From NCBI GenBank assembly GCA_006176705.1, contig QRFJ01003350.1, positions 1-64,000 of the forward strand: DNA of 64,000 bases, read 5' to 3'. Below the pieces are notes generated by a model. It worked only from the letters and a program-made list of their open reading frames with translations. It made no database searches and had not been told where the DNA came from. The translations under genes were made by a program, and so were the position numbers. Below are positions 53,740 to 64,000 of this stretch, in pieces. Position 1 is the first letter of the stretch. Every line of letters begins with the position of its first letter. Source of the stretch: Cocos nucifera (lineage: Eukaryota > Streptophyta > Magnoliopsida > Arecales > Arecaceae).

Positions 53740-54220
53740 ATCTTCTAACTAATAATCCCACCCAAGCTTAAGGATCCTGGTACCCTAATCACATCTTGTG
53801 TCATAGGAGATCTAACCATTAAGAAAGCATTGCTAGATTTGGGTGCGAGTATTAATCTTCTCTCAAGTTTTGTCTATGATGTTTTTAGATTTGGAGAATT
53901 AAAACCCACAACGGTAATCCTACAATTAGCTGATAGATCAATTAAGGTACCCCGAGGAATGTTGGAAGATGTACTGATCAAGATAGATGAATTCTACTTT
54001 CTTATAGACTTTCTAATGTTAGATATAGAATCTGGTAGCAACCCAAGCCAAGTACCTATCATCCTAAGTAGATCCTTCCTAGCAACCGCTAATGCTTGCA
54101 TAAACTATAGAACTATGGTTATAGATGTATCTTTTAGAAATAAAAAACTAAGGTTGAATATTTTTAATGTTATACAGGGACCACTTACTTTTGATCATAG
54201 TAAAATCAACTACTAGAGGA
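53740..54220 (+). pseudogene. Aspartic protease domain, Athila pol
   Basis: The active site LLDLGASINLLSSFVYD (DLGAS at 53836-53850) is the Athila form of the retropepsin motif. IILSRSFLATANACINYRTM is the second conserved block, with R-S-F-L-A-T-A as in Athila proteases. The 128-codon stretch from 53830 is open. A frameshift separates it from gag. Confidence 0.88.
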
Positions 54221-54469
54221 AGTTGTAGAAGACAAAACCCATACCTTGCTCGACTCGAACCCTTTATAGGCATGCTTAGCACACTTTAGAGTGGATGATT
54301 TTGATATTGATGGGTACACTAGAGAAGTTAATGCACTTTTAGAGCCATCCAATTTTAATACCACTTCTTCCTAAACTATAAAGTATGAACAACTATCAAC
54401 TCAGTCGAGCCCTTTAGTACCATCCCTAGTAGCACCTCCTATCCTAGGTTAAAGCCTCTTCCTAATACA

Positions 54470-55600
54470 TTGAAGTATTTATTTCTTGGACCTGATGAGA
54501 CCCTTCTGGTAATAATATCCTCTGAATTAACTACTGACCAAGAAGACCAACTTGTAGGTGTGCTCAAAGAGCACAAGAAAGCTATAGGATGGACAATTAC
54601 TGATTTGAAAGACATGGATCCTTCTATTTGTATGCATCATACACATTCCGAGGCTGAGACTAAACCACATAGAGACATGTAACATCAATTGAATCCAAAG
54701 ATGCGGGAGGTAGTAAAGCAAGAGGTAATAAAATGGCTAGATGCAGGCATTATCTATCCAATTTTTGATAGTAAATGGGTCAGCCCGATCCAGATGGTAC
54801 CTAAGAAGTTGGGTATCACTGTGGTAGAAAATGATAAAGATGAGTTATTACCCACCTGCACAGCAACTGGCTAGTGAGTATATGTGGATTATAGGCAACT
54901 CAATGCCGTGACTAAGAAAAACTACTTTTTACTACCTTTCATTGATCAAATTCTAGAACGGTTAGCGAGTCAAAGTTACTTCTGCTCTTGGATGGATATT
55001 CAGGATACAATCAAGTGCCCATATTCTCAGAGGATCATGAGAAAATGACATTACCTATCCCTATGGTACTTTTGCCTTCCGTAAAATGTGTTTTGGACTA
55101 TGCAATGCATCGGCCACTTTTTAGCGGTGCATTATGGCTATTTTTCTGATATGGTCGATAAGTTTTTAGAAGTTTTCATGGATGACTTCTCTATTTTTAG
55201 CTCTACGTTTGATGCCTATCTCCAAAATTTAACTAAAGTACTTAAATGATGTGTGGAGATAAATTTAGTATTGAGTTAAAAAAAAGAGCCATTCTATGAT
55301 TCGTGAGGGAGTCGTACTCGGACACATTATATCTGAGTGGAAGATCAAAGTAGATAAAGTTAAAGTTGAGATAATATTAAAACTACCACCCCCAACTTTG
55401 GTCAAATAAGTATGATCCTTTTTAGGATATGTAGGATTTTATAGGTGCTTTATTAAGGACTTTAGCAAAATTTTCTAATCTTTATGTAACCTTTTCACTA
55501 AAGAAAATTTCTTTGACTTTAATGAAGATTGTTTAGCTGCCTATAATAAACTTAAAATAGCATTGACTACTGCACCAATTATTAAACTACCAGATTAGAT
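54470..55600 (+). pseudogene. pol: Reverse transcriptase domain, Athila pol
   Basis: Conserved blocks are HKKAIGWTITDLKDMDPSIC, MREVVKQEVIKWLDAGIIYP, SKWVSPIQMVPKK and VYVDYRQLNAVTKKNYFLLP. Near 54980-55130 a cluster of indels breaks the palm region. The catalytic FMDD (55175-55186) within EVFMDDFSIF is intact; F rather than Y before MDD is normal in Athila. The connection region follows to about 55600. At least two frame changes make it non-functional. Confidence 0.88.
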
Positions 55601-56066
55601 CCTACCATTTGAAATTATATGTGATGCTTCTGATTATGCAGTAGGGACAGTTTTAGGGCAAAAATTCAATAAGAAACCTCATGTAATTCACTATGCTAGC
55701 AAAACTTTCTCAGATGCCCAATTGAACTATACCACAACCAAGAAAGAATTGCTTGCAGTTGTATTTGCCCTAGAGAAATTTAGGTCATACCTTTTGGGCT
55801 CCAAGGTCTTAGTTTACTCTGACCATGCCGCATTGAAATATCTACTATCAAAGAAAGATACAAAGCCTAGGCTGATTAGATGGATCCTTTTATTGCAAGA
55901 ATTTGATCTAGAAATTTTAGATAAGAAGAATTCCCAAAATGTGGTAGCAGACCATATGTTAAGGATCTTGGTAGAATATAATAGTGAAAGCATTGGAGAT
56001 AGGTTCTCTGATGAACAACTCTTTTTAGCATCTTCTAATAATCTTTCCTGGTTTACACACAGTTAA
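55601..56066 (+). pseudogene. RNase H domain, Athila pol
   Basis: [16 protein letters not shown] carries the first acidic residue, [20 protein letters not shown] the second, and [16 protein letters not shown] the third. [20 protein letters not shown] closes the domain. The region from 55601 to 56066 is in one open frame, the best preserved part of this pol. Confidence 0.9.
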
Positions 56067-56129
56067 TTACTTGGTGATAGGACAAGTTCCATCAAGAGAA
56101 AAATAACTTTTTTTCCAAGTAAAACACTA

Positions 56130-57330
56130 TTTTTGGGAAGAACCAGAGTTGTTCAAAATTTATCCAGACTAAATTATCCAACGATGCATCCCTAAGAGTG
56201 AATTTCAAAGTATCTTAACTTTTTGTCACTCATTAGCTTATGGGGGACATTTTAGTGGAAGAAAAATGGCAGCAAAAATACTGTAAAGCAGATTTTATTG
56301 GCCAACATTATTTAAGGATGCCCATGATTTTTGCCATAATTGTTTAAGATGTCAACAAATAGGAAATATCTCAAGAAAAGATATGATGCCCCTATCCCCA
56401 ATTTTAATAATTAAAATCTTTGATGTTTGGGAAATTGACTTTATGAGCCCATTTCCTTCCTCTTATGGTTATGAATATATTTTGGTTGCAGTAGATTATG
56501 TTTCTAAGTGGATAGAAGTTATGGCAATACGAACCAATGATTATAAGATAGTAATCAAATTTATACAAAGAAACATTATAAGTCGGTTTGGTTGTCCTGG
56601 GGCCATAATTAGTGATGGGGGTATGCACTTCACAAATAGATACTTTGAAGCTTTGATGACGAAATATAGAATAATACAAAGAATAGCCACCCCATATCAC
56701 CCCCAGACCAGTGGACAAGTTGAAATTTCCAATAGAAAAATAAAGAAGATCTTAGAAAAAATGGTTAGGCCTGATCAAAAAAATTGGTCTGAGAGATTAG
56801 ATGATGCACTATGGGCCTACCATACTGCCTATAAAACCTCTATAGAAATGTCTTCTTACCAGCTTGCTTTTGAAAATCTTGTTATCTGTTGGTAGAATTA
56901 GAGCACCGTGTATGTTGGGCAATAAAAAATTTAATTTTGATATGAAAAATGCGAGGTCAAAAAGGAGATTGCAATTAAATGAATTAGAGGAATTACATAA
57001 TGAGGCATACGAGAGCACTAAATTTATAAGGCTCGAACCAAAGCTTACCATGATAAGATTATTTCAAGAAAACATTCGAACCTAATCAAAAAGTATGGCT
57101 TTTTAATTCTATGTTAAAATTATTTTCTGATAAACTTCGCTCACATTGGGATGGACTATTCATTATGAACCAAGTTTTTTTTCATGAAACAGTAGAACTT
57201 AGAGATCCAAAATAAGAAAATACTTTTAAAGTTAATGGCCAGTGGATCAAACCTTATGTGGATGATATAAGGGATGGAGAACAAATTGAGTCAGTGGATT
57301 TGATTGAACTGGTCTATGAATTACCATAAA
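56130..57330 (+). pseudogene. Integrase domain, Athila pol
   Basis: HHCC finger: HSLAYGGHFSGRK and CHNCLRCQ. Core: D in [10 protein letters not shown] (about 56437), D in IISDGGMHF (56613-56615) and E in SGQVEISNR (56722-56724). The last two are 36 codons apart, fitting D35[19 protein letters not shown] follows. The stretch 56383-56895 is open over 170 codons; a shift at about 56890 and stops break the C-terminus. No env ORF with recognisable features lies between here and the polypurine tract. Confidence 0.9.
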
Positions 57331-57345
57331 TTTTTGGCATGGTCA

Positions 57346-58418
57346 AGCTGAAGACCTTAAATTTAGTGCTTATTGGGAGGCAACCCATCATTTTTCTTTC
57401 TTTCTTCCAAAATTTTTAGTTTTTATTTTTGTAGGACACTAATAAAGATGATTAGCCCAAGTTGGAAGGAACACATCATTAAAACATCCTGTACGAACCT
57501 GATAGAGTACAAGAAAGGACCTATACATAATAAACCAAGTGGTACCCCTTCTTGATAAATATTTTTATTTTTCTTCTCTTCCATTGAGGACAATGGAAAT
57601 TAAGTTGGGGGAGATTAACTAACTTTAAAATTTATAAGTCCTCAAGTATGATTTGAAATAATTAGCTTTATATACCTAAATTTTATTTTGATTAAAAATT
57701 AATTAGACATCCTAATCAATGAATGATTAACGATCTAGATAATTTTAGAGATATTAAAGAGTAAATTATTAAAAAAAATTAATAAATTATAGAGTTAAGA
57801 TTAGATCCAAATTTTAAGAGTAATTCTAGAATCCTCTTCTTACTGATCTCAATAAAGAATCTACTTTATGAAAGTTGGATAAAAAGATCAAAATATGCAA
57901 AAATTTTTCTTAAAGTCTGCTAAAAAAATTATATTAGTCTCTCAATGAGTAATCGAGCCCCTTCGTATAAGTAAGCATTGTGGTTTGCATAAAAAGATAG
58001 ACAATATGAGTTAAAAAGAAGTTTAGCATTGTCTCACTGAGTAACCGGATCTCTTTACCTAAGTAAGCATTGTAGTTCGCATCAAAAGATGAGGATGCAA
58101 GAATCCAAAAAAAAAAGGAGGTAATAAGGAGACTAAATTATATAAAGATAATAAATCCTTCTCACATTATGTTAGAGGACTTAAAGAGTAAAGTAGAGAG
58201 TCGGTGAAAGAAAATCTCTAAAAAAACTTTTATGGCTAATACTCAACCACTAATTATGTCAAATTAGTAATCTAACGATGTATCTCTTTAATAGTCTGAT
58301 CGGGTATCAGTTGCCTTTAGAAATATCTAAACCTAACTTTTAAATCAAGACTAAGTTAGTATATATTGCTAATTTATCTATTTTACTCGGGGACGAGCAA
58401 AATTCAAGTTGGAGGGTG
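57346..58418 (+). other. Athila 3' noncoding region with purine tracts and duplicated motif
   Basis: The region contains the post-pol block (GGGAGGCAACCC at 57375-57386), an internal purine tract (AATTAAGTTGGGGGAGA at about 57598) and two direct copies of a GAGTAA(C/T)CG(A/G)..CTAAGTAAGCATTG motif (about 57945 and 58036). The terminal tract CAAGTTGGAGGGTG precedes the LTR at 58419. All have counterparts in the element at 3231-10223. Confidence 0.75.
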
Positions 58419-60185
58419 TGATAAATACATTAAATATATAAGTATTAATTTATTAATTAATTTATCTTTATTTTTTAAGAATTAATATTTTATTTATTTT
58501 TTATAGAAAAAAAGATCATGGATAAAAAGAGCTTGATTTATGATTCATAACAAAAAGAATTTAGAATGAATTGGACTTAAATTGGACCTAGAATGAAGAT
58601 TCAAAGAAAAAAGAAGGAAAAAAATGAAAAAATAATAAAATCGGTCCAAAAACTAGTCAAAAAATTGGTCCAAACCAATTAATTAGACCAGTCGGTGCAT
58701 GGTGGACCGACCGACCAATCCATGGAACTAGGTGCGGACTGTCCATCTCAGCAGGCATGCCCAATCAGCCACCGCCGCATGGCACGCATGGACTACTAAG
58801 GGGTTTACAGAAAAACCCTCACAGCTCATACGGATAGAAAGGTCATTTCCAATGGTGTGGTGTGTGGCGATTGGCCCAGGTCTTTAGTATATTCGATCCA
58901 CGATGGTCTACCAATAGCGAAAGGCATGATTGGATAGTCCCTATTCATCCCGATCAAGATCTGACGATGGAGAAGATTCCTGATTTGATTCGAACAGTAC
59001 CTAGCCCTTTTGTGCGCGATCTGACAGCCAAAAATCATGCCGATCGAGATCCAATGGCAAGGAGAGTTTTTCAACTTGATTCAAGAAATCTAGGTGCCAT
59101 CCAATGATCAAAATTACTTGATCAAATGATCCAACGATCCAGAATCAAAGTCCTGATGAAGCTATGAGTGACCGATTTTGATCAGATCTGAGCCATTTAA
59201 ATCCAATCTGCTAGCTGAAAATTATCATACAGAGCAAAATTCAATTCAGATTCATTTTCTTTGGTTTTTCTCCATTTTTAACTCAATTTTTTTTTTTTAT
59301 TTTTCTTCTATAAAAAGCCCTCCTCTGAGACCTAACGAGCCATCAGCCCTCCAAAGCCTTTCTTTGACCTAAAACTCTTTCTCTCCCTATTTCTCTCTCT
59401 CAAACATTTCTTCTTCAAATTTTCTTCTTTCTTTCTCCAATAGATCATAAAATTCTCCTATTTCTCTACCAAAACTCTTCTTCTGCTCCAGATCTCTACA
59501 ACCGATTGTTGTCCAAGATCTTCTACAAAGCATTAGGATGAAGATTTCAATGAGAAGCTTCCCAATGTCCGACTGATCATCTTATTCTCAAGATATCATT
59601 ATGATCTTTTTTTTATAGTATTTTTTATTTTTTCATCTTTTATATTTTTCTTAATTTATAATAAAAACTATTTTATTTATAATATTTTGATTCTTTATTT
59701 TCTTATAATTAATCTGGAATAGTTTATTGTCCTTGGGACGAGCAGTCATCTATGGGTATGATTCATGCTCTTGAAATAAATTATATTTAAATTAATTTTT
59801 TTATTATATCTAATTTAATTTAGACTAGCCTATAACTTTAAGAAATGGGCTGAAAATCTAAGGATACAGGCCATGCTCTCTAAGATACGTTGTATCTTTA
59901 TTGATTAAATATCAATTATAGTATATTAAAAAGAATACCAGCTGTTAGATAAAAGATCAATTGAGATCCTGAGAATCTATCTCCATACTTGCAACCCCAC
60001 TTTTAATTAATTTGCTTATTTATTGACTTTCTTAATTAATTTAAGTAGCCTTTTAATTAATCAATTTTTAATTAATCTTAATTTTACTTTTAATTTAATA
60101 TGATCTCTGTGGATATGATCTAGACTCATTCTATCTATATAATAGTGAGTTAGGTTTTATTTTTGACTGCCTATTACAACAATCA
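58419..60185 (+). repeat. 3' LTR of the pol-bearing Athila element
   Basis: The repeat starts TGATAAATACATTAAATATA, close to TGATAAGCATCATAAATTTA of the other element, and ends TATTACAACAATCA (about 1767 bp). The TATA box CTATAAAAAGC is at about 59308, followed by a pyrimidine-rich leader (59340-59470). The ends are inferred from the purine tract and the family pattern because no second copy is present. Confidence 0.75.
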
Positions 60186-60335
60186 AATATAGGAAGGATG
60201 TAGAGTACTTTTATGATTTTATTTTTGGTAATGTGGCACTCTTACAATAAGAACAGGCTCGTTGTTCTTGTAACAGATGTGACAATAGAAAATATTTAAT
60301 AGAGATATAATTACTATCCATTTATTTAAGAGTGA
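60186..60335. other. Junction between Athila 3' LTR and CACTA transposase
   Basis: About 150 bp with no assigned content. GTTCTTGTAACAG at about 60262 could be an intron end of the transposase gene. Confidence 0.4.
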
Positions 60336-63300
60336 ATTTATGTCCAACTATAAGTATTAGTACCTATATGGAGAGACGTGGGAGAAAGTTGCAAGGGCTA
60401 GAATCGAGCAAGACATGGACACAAATAGAATGGTGGATATAGTTACGGATGCGGCTAATCCAGAATTTAACTAGAATATGAAGGATGATCCAGAAGCTGG
60501 CAGCGGCAATTTCTACCAAATGTTGAAAGATGCTAATGAACCACTATGGCCAAAATATGAAACACACACTGTATTGTTGACTGTGTCAGAATTATTGAAC
60601 TTGAAGGCTGAGTTTAATATGACAGTCAATTATTATGATAGGATGGTTGCAATAATAAAAAAATACTATCAAATGATGAGAAGCTTGTTGAGAGCTTCTA
60701 TGCTTTCAAAAAAATAGTGAAAAAGTTAGGCATGGGATATGAGAAAATAGATGCATACCATAATAGTTACATACTTTTCTATAAACAAGACCAATAGAAG
60801 AGCTCATGCAGTGTATGCGGTGCAAGCCGATTTAAGCTGAGGCAAGAGGGTAGGAATTAGAAGAACATACCATACAAGGTTCTTCGATACCTTCCTCTCA
60901 CTCCTAGACTTCAGAGGCTCTACTTGTCCAAGAATACTGTCAGGCAGATGAGATAGTATAAAGAACGATCATGCAAGCATCCTGATATGATGTGTCATTC
61001 ATTGGACAGCGAAGCATGAAAGCAATTTCATGCTTGCCACCCTTTATTTGCTTAGAAATCATGCAATGTCCAATTAGATCTATCTATTGATGGCTTTACA
61101 CCATTCAGTCATGCAGTAGTCCTTTATTCATGTTGGCCAGTCTTTATTACTCTATACAATCTGCCCCCTGGGATGTGCATGAAAGAATATAACATCTTTC
61201 TTACATTACTCATTTCTAGTCCACAACATTCTGGTAGAAGTATTGATGTATATCTAAGATCTCTTGTTGATGAGCTAAAGTTATTATGGTCTGATGGCAT
61301 TCATACTTTCAATCATCGAAGAAGCAGAATTTTGTAATGAAGGTTACATTGATGTGGACCATTAGTAATTTTCCTGCTTATGGGATGCTGTCAAGATGGA
61401 GCACTTATGGAAAGCTAGTATGTTTTTATTAAATGAAGAATACAAAATCATTTTAGCTTGAGCATGGTCATAAGTCCTGTTGGTTTGATTGTCATCGTCA
61501 ATTCCTTCCTGAGCATCATTCTTTTTGAAAGCAGCGTGTTGGTTTTAGGAGGAACAAGATATAGAAGGAATATGCACCCTAGTGACTCAGTGGTATGGAA
61601 GTGTTTCAAGGTATCCCAATTAAACGAAGTCTGATTTAGCATTGAATTTGATAAGTAGAAGCCTCAGGATTTGGTAGAACTCATAACTAGGTAAAGCAAA
61701 GCATCTTTTGAAAATTACTATACTAGTCCATTAATGTAATCCGTCATAATGCTAATATCATGCATTTTAAGAAGAATGTATTCGATAATGTTTTCTACAC
61801 TATTATGGATGTCAAGGGCAAGACAAAGAACATTCCTAAGGCTCAAGTAGATATAAAGAATATATGCAAGCATCCTCTATTAGAGCTGATTGAGATGTTA
61901 CCTGAAAAATTTTTAAAATCGAAAATATCTTATACCTTAACAAGGGATCAGTTGAAGAATATTTGTGAATGGTGTAAAAGTCTTAAATTTCTAGATGGTT
62001 ATGCAAGTAATCTAGCTCGGTGCGTCAATATTAAAGATTGTAGATTTTATGGGCTAAAGAGCCATGACTATCATATATTCATGCAATGATTACTCCCATT
62101 GGCTTGGCATGATCTCCTTCCTAACTCCATATGGAGTTCTTTGATCGAGCTTAACCTTCTTTTTAGAGATATTTATGGTACCGAACTATCCACTGACCAC
62201 ATATCGAGTCATGGTGCTAGTAGTGTAGAGACTATATGCAAGTTGGAGAAGATATTCTCTCTCAACTTTTTTGACTCCATGGAGCATCTCGTAATTCATT
62301 TGGCATATAAAGCTAGGGTGGGAGGTCTAGTACAATATAAGTGGATGTATTCATTTGAAAGGTACATGCACAGTCTCAAAAAGAAAGTAAAAAATAAGGC
62401 CCAAGTCAAAGGTTCTATTGTGGAGGCTTACATAATATAAGAGATTTCAAATTTTAGCTGACACTATTTTAATCCTAGTATGTAGACCAAGCTAACTCAA
62501 GTGGGTCAAAATGATGACGGTGGTGTTGAGGGATCAGAGCAGGAGATCTTAATATTTGCCTATCCTGCTTGAGAATTTGGGCTCGAGGTTTGTCGGTTTT
62601 TTTTTTATACTGAACTTCGACAGGTAGAGACATATGTTTTGCTAAACTGCACGAAAGTCGATCCATATGTCCTATAAGTGTCCATAACAATCTCATCTCT
62701 TTAGTTACTTATTTTAGTATACTTATCTTATGCATGTTTAGGCAATATGATGAGATGCTGAAAGAAGAAAATCCGAGCATAACTGATGAAGAAGTATCAA
62801 AATAACACTCAAAGAACTTTGTATGGTGGTTCCATCAATTGATCATTCAAGGCAGTGAGTCCATACCAAGGAGCTGAGACCATTAGATTATGAGTCTGAA
62901 ATATATATGACATGCTATAGTAGCTGTAACATAAATGATTTCAAATTTCACACCCAGCAATATGAAAATTATAAAAGCACAATGAACAGTGATGTGTGTA
63001 TAAAAAGCAACTGGTGGAAAGATGAGTCGGAGAGTGACTACTATGGAATCCTTGAAGAAGTGATTAAGATGAGCTACATTGGAGGTAATAGTATCATTCT
63101 ATTTAAGTCCAATGATTTGATTCTGATAATGGTATGAAGGTTGATCTACGGTATGGACACATTAAGATCAAACATGGATCAAAAGCTTATGTCAATGATC
63201 AATTTATACAAACTGCATAAGCTGATCAAGTGTATTATACTCCTTTTCCATCAAGAAAAAGAGGAGGGAAAGATTGGTGGGTTGTATGCAAAATTAAGTC

Positions 63301-63595
63301 TCGAGCCATTCATTATATGCTTAAAGAAGGAGAAGAGCCTCAATTATCAGAATGCTTTCAAAAGGATAAGATAGTAGGAGTTCATCAATCCTTCGATGAT
63401 GTAGAATTGGATGCTACAGGAATACTCCTATGTGAAAATAGCCAACATGAGGAGGTAGATCTAACTAAAATTATTTTAAACGACAATCCTCTCCAAGAAG
63501 AGGAAGAAGAGAAAGAAAAGAAAGAGGTGGAAGAAGAGGAAGAATCGGAAGAAGATTCCGAAAGATACCAAACATCTAAAAATTACGGCCAATGA
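60336..63595 (+). pseudogene. CACTA (En/Spm) transposase, TNP2-type
   Basis: Domain blocks occur in family order. The TNP2 core (Transposase_21) shows NFYQMLKDANEPLWPKYETH, LLNLKAEFNMTVNYYDRMV, YEKIDAYHNS, CSVCGASRFK, KNIPYKVLRYLPLTPRLQRL, GFTPFSHAVVLYSCWPV, LYNLPPGMCMKEYNIFL and SIDVYLRSLVDELKLLW. SCWFDCHRQFLPEHHSF (about 61475) follows. A DUF4218-like part (62000-62440) has LPLAWHDLLP and ENC-like KLEKIFSLNFFDSMEHLVIH. A DUF4216-like part (63000-63320) has YYGILEEVIKMSYIGGNSII and VYYTPFPSRKRGGKDWWVV. An acidic tail ends at 63595. The N-terminal transposase-associated domain is missing and stops are numerous. Confidence 0.9.
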
Positions 63596-63599
63596 GTAG

Positions 63600-64000
63600 T
63601 GCTAAGTATATAATTTTTGGATCATTTTAATTACTTATATTGCATCATTTTAAATCTTATATTTGAAGGGAAATTCTGATTTCCTGATCCAGGTTCGTTC
63701 AGATCTGATCAGATCAAGAGATATATTTCAAAAATTTTTCTCTTGATCCCAATCAGATCTTGATATGTTTCAAATCTGATTCTTATTATTTTAATAAAAT
63801 AAAATTAAAAAATAAATTAAATTAAATTTAATTTACCTGATCTGGGTAATCCTATTACCCTGTTGATGATCCTGTTTGCAGCGGAAGGTTCTGGATCTTA
63901 GCCACGCAAGCGCCTGGCCTCTACCGGTATCCACTCGGGTTGGATTTGGAGATTCTCTTCTTCTCTATCACACCTCCAAAAATTAGATCTGGATCTGATC
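63600..64000. other. Window edge: AT-rich, LTR-like sequence
   Basis: 63690-63790 repeats AGATCTGATCAGATC-like words. 63860-63990 is GC-richer (GCAGCGGAAGG, CCACGCAAGCGCCTGG). This pattern recalls the inner part of copia LTRs read in antisense, but it is cut by the window end and I could not assign it. Confidence 0.3.

Larger units (their letters stand above)
51299..60185 (+). mobile_element. Athila-type Ty3/gypsy element with pol, lacking its 5' LTR
   Basis: From the leader (homologous to 5307-5800) through gag, protease, RT, RNase H and integrase to purine tracts and a 3' LTR (58419-60185). There is no LTR or primer-binding site at the left; the CACTA terminus at 51298 abuts it. Stops of all three types and several frameshifts break the genes. 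It is the same family as the pol-less element at 3231-10223, though older. Confidence 0.92.

Overview
The window is nuclear DNA from a large, repeat-rich flowering-plant genome. It carries Ty1/copia Sireviruses, Ty3/gypsy Athila and Tat elements, and CACTA elements with plant-type transposase domains. The texture suggests a monocot, perhaps a palm, but that is inference. I found no intact host gene, tRNA, rRNA or CRISPR array. Nearly every long reading frame is a decayed piece of a transposable element.

Layout: (1) 1-2825 (minus): protease, gag and 5' LTR of a Tat-type element that runs off the left edge. (2) 2829-3230 and 10224-11699: an unclassified LTR-like repeat, split by (3) a complete but non-autonomous Athila-type element at 3231-10223. 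That element has paired LTRs, an ATGCA target duplication, a gag remnant and no pol. (4) 11700-14293: the 3' end of a second Tat/Grande-like element, with an antisense ORF, polypurine tract and LTR. (5) 14294-17780: a GC-rich unclassified patch, then about 3 kb of AT-rich DNA with a TA-only block. (6) 17799-33278: a Sirevirus (minus) with TTTTC target duplications. A full-length Tat element with dual RNase H (18889-28152, AACAT duplications) is nested in it. (7) 33284-34581: a DNA-transposon remnant with subterminal repeats and a GC-rich minisatellite. (8) 34582-45051: a second, longer Sirevirus (minus) with gag, PR, INT, RT, RH and an env-position ORF. (9) 45052-51298: a MITE, spacer, a stray Sirevirus LTR piece, and the 3' half of a CACTA element ending in a clear terminal inverted repeat. 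(10) 51299-60185: a pol-bearing Athila element lacking its 5' LTR. (11) about 60336-63595: the transposase gene of another CACTA element. (12) an AT-rich, LTR-like edge.

The elements form a readable stratigraphy. An old DNA transposon was hit by Sirevirus 1, which was then hit by the Tat element. Sirevirus 2 landed about 1.3 kb further along. The non-autonomous Athila at 3231 looks youngest: about 10 transitions in the first 300 bp of its LTR pair. The pol-bearing Athila at 51.3-60.2 kb shares its leader and 3' noncoding motifs, so it represents the kind of partner that could have moved it. All autonomous copies here are now dead through stop codons, frameshifts or lost catalytic residues.
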